Shown in pieces: positions 57,731 to 64,000 of a stretch of DNA of 64,000 nucleotides; position 1 is the stretch's first letter; every line of letters starts with the position of its first letter. The notes below the pieces were generated by a model. That model was not told where the DNA came from and made no database searches. It saw only the letters and a program-made list of their open reading frames with translations. The DNA lies in assembly GCA_025403435.1 (NCBI GenBank), contig CM046330.1, forward strand, positions 16,514,239 to 16,578,238, written 5' to 3'. The stretch is from Artocarpus heterophyllus (lineage: Eukaryota; Streptophyta; Magnoliopsida; Rosales; Moraceae). The position numbers and the translations under genes were made by a program.

Positions 57731-59248
57731 CTGTTAATCAAGCAAGAATTTAGTAGACAAAGAGACAAAAACGGGGAGGAGGGAAGAGAGCATAGGCAAA
57801 CATATAAACCCAAGAGCCCAACTCAATGATATTTGTTCTCATTTCACATGTATAATGGACAAGAAGAAAAGGCTTCTGTGATCGAGCCAATGCAACTCTA
57901 GACAGGCAATCATTAAGCACCTATGAAGGCAGATATGAACAATAGAAAAGGGGCCAATGTCCCGAACAGTGTACGGTTGAAATTTTAAAGCAACCAACCA
58001 ACCAAAGAACTTTGTTTTGTTACCAAATTAGCCAACTTATCTTAGAGTAACGCTCTAGAAAAGCAATTTGATACGCATCTAGGAAAGCACAAATACGCAA
58101 AATCAAAGAGGCCATTGTCCCAACAGTGTGGTTGAAATTTCAAAAGCAACCAACAAACTAAAAGGGAAAAAGAAAGGCCAACTAAACAATTGGCTGAAAT
58201 AAATTAAGAGAAAAGTGAAAAGGCGTTTTCAGACCCCAAACGTGGATAAGAAAAATAATTTATGTGCATGTCTGTATGTTCTAAATAAAAAGCATGAAAA
58301 CTATGAAATTGGTTTGGTCCCCTAAAGCTCTTTGTTTCAGCAACCACCGCTGATGACATAAGGACCACTTTAGATTTCAAACTAAACTGCTTGTGATCTG
58401 CTTTTGCAACATAACAATTGCTCACAATTAAAGAACGAGACAAGCTTCTTGTTAGACAATCAAGGGCAGATGGCGCAAATTTACGATTTGAAATTGCAAT
58501 ATAGTCACTTTATATTACTTCTGATTATGAAATGGTCCAGATCTGGAAAAAGAAAACTTTTAACAATTCGGTCAGAAACAAACCAAACTGTTCATTAAAT
58601 GTTCTTGATTAATAATAAAAAAAAACTGCTTAAGGTCAATTATAATAATCTCTTCAATATTCTCTGAAGTGAGGTTGTAGGAAATTGTGACTCTCCTTTT
58701 TCGGACCAAACTCTTTCACTTATTGCAAATTACAAGCCAACGTAATCAAGCAAGATTAAAGCTTGGCTAAGTTGAAATCATTTCAATTGTATTCAAAGTT
58801 TCGGGGAAAATAACAAAGGAAAGAAAAAATGATGAAAGGAAATTCTGGAGTTGAGAAAAACAACAGATCATGGAAATTATAGGATCTAAATAAAATTAAA
58901 AAGGAAAAGCTAAAAGAGCAAATACTCTTCAATGTTAAGAATCTAAATTTTATCTCTTAAAATACACAAATAGCAGATCCAGACCACCGATTAATTTTCA
59001 TATTAAACATAATAAATCACCACAACAGATAAAAATTGCAATTTAGGAAAATTTTTAGGTCACAAAATCAACTCTTTAGCTATCAAAGAAACTGATACTC
59101 AAGATAAACATTTTTCCAATCTAATTGAAAGACAATTCCAAATTCAAACAAAAGAATCAAAATTAATATAAATCAAATTCAGAAGGAAAACAAAAAATCC
59201 CAAACAATAATCTTATCAAGTTAAAGTGAGATAGAAAAAAGGACATAC
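57731..59248 (-). other. 5'UTR intron of the RMA-like gene
   Basis: Donor AATAG/GTATGT at 59249-59248 and acceptor TTAACAG/CCTGCTGAAC at 57731-57730 define a 1,518-bp intron in the leader. The ATG at 57718 lies 12 bases into exon 2. The intron is AT-rich with two similar phrases (AAAGAGGCCATTGTCCC-type and AAAAGGGGCCAATGTCCC-type, each followed by GAACAGTGT/CAACAGTGT) near 57950 and 58105. Long leader introns often raise plant gene expression, but I infer that only from general knowledge. Confidence 0.75.
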
Positions 59249-59460
59249 CTATTGAAAGGAAGAAAAATCGGAAGCAGATCAAAGTGGATTGAGCAGAATC
59301 AAACACTCGAATGGCGAAGAATAATCGAAGAAGAATCTACAGAGAGAAACGCTAAATTGGTGAGATTACGACGAACGAATGTCTCCAAGCAAAACGAAAA
59401 AGAGGGTCTCTTCACACAAAAACAAAACGGATAGATATATATTCCTTTAATCGTAAAATG
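59249..59460 (-). other. Leader exon 1 of the RMA-like gene (5'UTR)
   Basis: Bounded on the 3' side by the donor at 59248. Its 5' end is estimated from the TATA box at 59484-59493, about 30 bases upstream. Purine-rich on the plus strand and pyrimidine-rich on the gene strand. The 60-codon plus-strand frame here is an opposite-strand shadow. Confidence 0.5.
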
Positions 59461-59483
59461 AAGTTTGTTGTGTGTCTCTTTCT

Positions 59484-59493
59484 CTATAAATAA
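59484..59493 (-). promoter_or_regulatory. Candidate TATA box of the RMA-like gene
   Basis: On the gene strand ATTATTTATAGAG gives a TATTTATAG core about 30 bases before the proposed leader start. Position fits, but other AT-rich words are close by. Confidence 0.4.
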
Positions 59494-59499
59494 TATTTC

Positions 59500-60119
59500 A
59501 TAACCGCGTCTTATTATACCTTTTTTTTTTTCTTTTTTTTTATTGGTTTCTTTTTTGTTTTTTGAACTATTTTTTGTGGTTTCTTCCCTACTTCAACCTG
59601 AAGGAAATAGGAAAGGCTTTCGAAGAAAATAAAAAAGGACAGGCCTTCGGCACCAAAAAAAAAAAAGGACAGAGGAGTAAGGTCGCCCACGCGGTGACAC
59701 GCGTGTGTCCTTGGGTAATCATTAATAGATGCCATGCTCAAATTGGATAAAAAAATAATAATAAAGTATATCAATTGTATCAAGATATCCCTTAAATTTC
59801 ACAAGCACTAATTATATCCCATGATATGTCTCCAATTATGTCCTTTTTATTTGATTCCGTTAATTTTTTTTACCGGAAATGCTTATTTGTCCATTTATTA
59901 TCTAGTAGGTTGTGATATTATAAGTTTATTGAATGCCCTTCCTTCTAGACATTTTACTTGCCACTAAATCAACACGTGTATATATGATCCGTTCAAGTTG
60001 AAAAAAAAAAGAAAAAGAAAAAAAAGCGTAAATAAAAAATATTTAAATTAACGTTTTTCTACTAAATATATAACCATTAAAAAAAATAAAACCTTATCTT
60101 TTCTCTTTTGTTATCATAA
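59500..60119. other. AT-rich spacer
   Basis: No gene seen. Poly-T and poly-A runs (59521-59540, 60001-60030) are prominent. Confidence 0.3.
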
Positions 60120-60998
60120 CCATTGGTTGGGCTCCCTTCAATGCCTGCCATAGAAACTTCTTCGTCTTGAACATTTGTTTAACGCTTCCCATGGAATCTT
60201 GGTAGCGTAGCTATACATCTACAACGTATACACATCGATCAGCAAGCTGTAACAATTCAGATTTAGCTGAGCTGGGAAAGCATTCAAATCGTTTAGGGCT
60301 CGATGCATGAAAGGATGTAATGGAAGGTCCTACTCGGAAGAACTCCACATAGAGTGTAATACATCCCTTCGGAGGATCGACGAGAGTATCTTCGACCATG
60401 CGCAAAATAAGAATCACGGCATCGGGAATATGATATTCCCGATGAAGGGTGTCCAACTAAGCTTGTGTCATCGTCGATGTATACTTGGTGGTTGAAGTCC
60501 GATGCACCTGGTAGACCACTTCTCCCTAGACCCTCGTCTCTAAAGCCAGTGGCACGTCCTCTTCATCCTTAGCGTCCTCGCCTCTTTGGACTTGTTGCCT
60601 CTCCATGGCAACATCTTCCTTGACAATGACTTCGCCCACTACTTAGTCCTCCTTAGTTGCGTCTCGATCAGAGGTGCTTGGCCCAACCGCAGCGGCCGCC
60701 AAGTTGAGCACACTCCTATTCAGTTACTCGGGATGTGCCCGCGGTGGCCATCCTGATGTAAGGGTCCTCTCCCCTACATGGCCTAATTGTGACCGTCCCT
60801 TCGAGGAGATTTAAAATTCATACTCGGGGCAGTCCTATGCCCCAAACTAAGGATCTGGGCCAACCGAACTGCTCCTTCTTGCTCGATTGCTATCTCGGCA
60901 CTCTCCTTTTCCTCGGAATCTACTTGATTGGTCTCAGCATTCTCATTTGACCAAGAGACGCTTGCTGACTGGTACTAGGAGTCATTCAAATGACTCAT
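60120..60998 (-). pseudogene. Antisense ORF of a Tat element, gypsy-type transposon (Transposase_28-like)
   Basis: From an ATG at 60998 the minus strand reads MSHLNDS, stop, YQSASVSWSNENAETNQVDS and, further on, a conserved-looking block: REYHIPDAV, PKGCITLYVEFFRVG, LPLHPFMHRALN, PAQLNLNCYSLLIDVYTL. 'PEGY.T.YV.FFR.G..LPLHPF......L.L.PAQL.PN.' is the theme of plant 'putative gypsy-type transposon' proteins. Frame changes and stops inactivate it. It lies next to the 3' end of a Tat element on the opposite strand, the place where antisense extra ORFs of Tat elements such as Grande are known. Confidence 0.5.
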
Positions 60999-61143
60999 GT
61001 TTGTGTTTAGGAGTATCTTGTTAGGGATTGATTGATCAGGTTTGAAAATTCTTCAAGATCGCAAGCTTTCTGCTCGGCAGCTTAAACGCAAAACGCTCAA
61101 AAATACGGAAGCTATGTGCATTGAATAGGCAAAAGAAATCTCC

Positions 61144-61152
61144 TATTTATAG
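61144..61152 (-). promoter_or_regulatory. TATA box of the antisense ORF
   Basis: The minus strand reads GGCTATAAATAGGAG about 146 bases before the ATG at 60998, a good plant TATA match. It would drive transcription opposite to the retrotransposon, towards the antisense ORF. Confidence 0.55.
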
Positions 61153-61364
61153 CCGAAGGTCAGGCACGAATTCGAAGAGATGCCATGATTACACCTATTA
61201 GGAAAACAACCAATCACATGCTGACACATATTGGTCGAGCTTAACTGATTGTACTCTTGGAACCTGAGATTTCGAATACTCAAATCTGAAGACTATCTTC
61301 AGTTGACCAACCCTTGGGCATAATGCACCCAGCCAAGCATCGACCAGGTGCATTAGGGGGCTAC

Positions 61365-62010
61365 TATTGGTATGCTCGGCACCATAATCTTGGAGACCAC
61401 TCTGTGGCTGTCTGACCACCTTGCTCAAATACAGCCATTTTTAATACACCAACAACTCCCTCTTTGATCGGCACTTTTTCTTGAGGTACTCCCTAGGGCC
61501 TCCATCGGCTGCCACATAAGATATGGCCTCCTTGGGAAGAACATGTGCTCGGGATGGATAGGTACGACAGATGACCAGGCAACAACTCATCTCCAAAGGT
61601 TGACAAATGGCCTCATCTCAGCCCTCAGATAAAGGACTAACCTTCCTTTAGGATCGTGAAACTTATCACTGACCACCTGACACCACCTGATGGGACACCC
61701 AGGTCATGAGTCAAACCCACCTAACACTTAGACTAGGTGGTAGCCTATAAATAGTGAGCATTTACTCCACCTGAGAGGTAACGCAGACTTTCTTACCTAA
61801 CCCTACTTTTGATCTCGATTGAACAGATACCTAACTTAAGCGTCGGAGAGCTTTTGGCTTTCCCTACACTGGTGTCCCCCTTGACCTCTGAGGCATCTCC
61901 TCTTCTTGTTGTAGGTACACCTTGGAAAGCCGAGACGAGTAGAGAAGGCAGTCCGGCTACCGTGCGCAGTCGCACGTGATGTTGATTACCCGCTAACCAA
62001 GCAAAGCATC
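61365..62010 (+). repeat. 3' LTR of a Tat-lineage element
   Basis: A polypurine-like tract (GCATTAGGGGGCTAC, 61350-61364) precedes TATTGGTATGCTCGG, a mutated TGTTGG start. The LTR holds a TATA box CCTATAAATAG (61744-61754) and the CTTAAGCGTCGGAGAG word (about 61835) that is typical of Tat LTRs. The right end is not certain (CATCAACA near 62010). No 5' partner or pol is present in the window. Confidence 0.6.
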
Positions 62011-64000
62011 AACAAGAGGTGTAAGAATTCAAACTCTATACTTGCAATTAGATATAGAATCGTCGCTATGATATGTTTACAACCGCATATTAAAGAATTT
62101 CTTAATCATTGTAAAAAAACTTATAGTTTGTTTAGAAGAACGGCTGGAACCAATAGTTTTAGTTTTAGAATTGTATCATGTGAAAGCTTTATATTGTAGC
62201 ATGTGAGAGCTTTATATTGTTTACAGTTATAATTAATTGTTTCAACTATTCTTTTAAATAGCTTATTAAAAGAATAACGACGATTAATAATTCTGGTTTA
62301 TCAATGTAATATAGTACAAAGTTTTTCTACTTTTTTTCCCCTCCCTTTTCCGTTGTGCAAAAAGGTGATTCTTTTCCTCGTCTTAGAAGAAATAAGGAGC
62401 TACTCTCGTCGATTCTTTAATTTCTTTGCTTTTTTTCCCCTCCCTTTTCGCATGTTACGGTTCTCAAACCCAAATTAAAAATTTATAACTACTCTCTTAA
62501 ACACTCTATAAATAGTTAATTTTGAATTTACTAACAGAGAAATAACCTAAAATACCTCTAAATTACCAAACTGATAACTCTCTTTCTCTCCCCCTCTTTC
62601 TTTCCTCTCTCTCCTTCTCTCTTACCGTGCTCCACTGCTCTTCTCTCATTCCCTCTATCTCCTCTCTCACCTTCTTTCTCTTCGAAACTAGATTTTCATT
62701 CACGACCAATGAGATCTTCATCCTTGTTCATGATCTCCTCCATGCGACCTCTGGAGTTGTTTTTTCCTCCACGGTGGCCAACCCAATGCCGTCAGTGCCA
62801 CGACATCATCATAGGGATCGTCGAGACCGTGGGATCCTCATCAGCCGATGATCTTAGTGAACGATCTTCCAGGCATGACGGCGGTTGCCGGACAAAGGAG
62901 AGGGCCGGAGGTGATAAAAAAAAAAAGAAAAGACAAAGAGAGGGGAGGATAGAGACTAGTGGGGAGAGGGGGTGGATGAGAGGTCTTTTTTTGTTGTTGT
63001 GAAAATCATAGAAAGAGGGTTTGAGATGAGAAGAAAGAATACTTTTAAATGCGTAAAATTGGAACGTAACATATGTGAAACTGAATATGGGCTATTAATT
63101 TTTAGTCTCCATAAATGTGTTATTTATTTTTAATAATTTTAATAATGGGTATATTTGGTGCAGTTTCCATATTTTTTCCCTTTATCTGCCTACGAAGGGA
63201 GTTAAGAAGACCCATTCAAAATTTTTACTTTTAAAATGTTATAAACATAATTGAGTATTATATTATATTATATTAATATCTATTAGCCCCACTAAAAACT
63301 TTAAATTAATCTTGTAACTCTTTATACAAATATTATTTTCTTTAAAAATTTAATAGACATAAAAATTCGTAATAGACAATTATAACATGCTAATAAAATT
63401 TATTTTAATTAGATTTTTGTTTTGATTATTAACTTCCATAATTAAAATTTCTAGCTTCCTCCCCGCTCTTATCCTCTATCTTTTTGTATTTTTCTCCTCC
63501 CTCATCGCTATCGTACTTCGCTTTATTTTGTGCTTTTATGGTTTTGTGCATGAAACATGTAAGACATTGAAAACTTTCTCTCTTTTTTTTGGCTAATTTA
63601 CAAAAGGAGAGAGAGCTGTTGTTTGTTTGGCATATTGGGCCAATTTTTTAGACTCTGAGTTTAATAAATTCTTTAGATATATATTTATTTTTCTTAAAAT
63701 TTAAATCAAATAAATCCTTTGAATCTAAGTTTTTTTGAATTGTCCATCCCTTCTAAATTATCTCAACTCGAATCAATATTTTACTGAAAAGTTACTTTTT
63801 CTCTCTATTATATTTGAGGAGAAAAAAATCTTAACTTATTCATTTGATATTTGATTGAGACATTCTTTTTTTATTGTGTTTCTAATGAAGAAATGAATAA
63901 ATTAAGATCCATGTTTTATATATTTTAATATCATAATCATTAAGATTTTGTTAGATTTATTAATAAATCAAAAACTTTTTCCACTATTTATCTAAACAAA
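62011..64000. other. Gene-free AT-rich end of the window
   Basis: Two short C/T-rich leader-like tracts (CCCCTCCCTTTTCCG near 62339 and 62440; CTCTCTCC near 62580-62690) and a CATCATCATAGGGATCGTCGAGACC region (about 62800) give the small plus-strand frames at 62627 and 62709 their Ser/Arg bias. I see no domain in them. The last kilobase is simple AT-rich DNA. Confidence 0.3.

Noticed and set aside
62627..63002. Two overlapping plus-strand ORFs near the right end
   Set aside because: They are Ser/Arg-biased, overlap in different frames, lack domains and follow CT-rich simple sequence.
1..64000. tRNA, rRNA or snRNA genes
   Set aside because: No A-box/B-box pair or conserved rRNA or snRNA block was noticed on either strand. 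A covariance-model scan would be decisive and was not possible here.

Overview
The window is nuclear DNA of a seed plant, most likely a eudicot. It is AT-rich, its genes are split by GT-AG introns, and most of it is layered plant transposons: Ty1/copia, Ty3/gypsy Tat and non-Tat types, CACTA, hAT, Mutator-like, PIF/Harbinger and LINE relics. I see no bacterial or organellar features and cannot name the species.

Layout. 1-1035: unclassified sequence. 1036-5524: 5'-truncated, decayed copia element (+). 5525-10265: gypsy remains with an inserted LTR-like segment and a ~2.2 kb degraded 3' LTR (+). 10367-10951: hAT MITE with an imperfect 8-bp target duplication. 11241-12660: a CT-rich leader-like segment and a degenerate tandem repeat. 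13140-13505: PIF/Harbinger transposase fossil. 14200-14812: three tandem 203-bp units. 15048-15214: a small MITE.

15628-25227 (-) is the best protein gene: an eight-exon SCI1-like nuclear protein (388 codons) whose fourth intron carries a complete but decayed copia element (17627-22878) in the same orientation. 26.5-31.6 kb (+) is a degraded Tat-lineage gypsy element. 32051-35550 is a CACTA element that appears inserted beside or within a second CACTA transposase (TNP2) fossil at 35557-38375. An unidentified minus-strand host gene fragment lies at about 39.1-40.3 kb.

40332-49481 is the most unusual object. It is a young LTR retrotransposon (-) with 2.4-kb LTRs, a tRNA-iMet primer site and a polypurine tract, but no gag-pol. 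Instead its 4.4-kb body carries, in sense, an intact 173-codon ORF with a basic, cysteine-rich core recalling carlavirus-type nucleic-acid-binding proteins, followed by an intronless, frameshifted LOG-like (cytokinin-activating phosphoribohydrolase) sequence. Its LTR is related to the diverged one at 8.07-10.27 kb.

The right side has a Mutator-like foldback element inside one copy of a duplicated AT-rich unit (51.9-53.3 kb), a LINE RNase H relic (55.7-56.3 kb), an intact RMA-type RING E3 ligase gene (56948-57718, -) with a 1.5-kb 5'UTR intron, and the 3' end of a Tat element with a decayed antisense ORF and its own TATA box (60.1-62.0 kb). The two host genes with good identities (SCI1-like, RMA-like) are unrelated in function. 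The rest is mobile DNA acting on its own behalf, plus introns and spacers.
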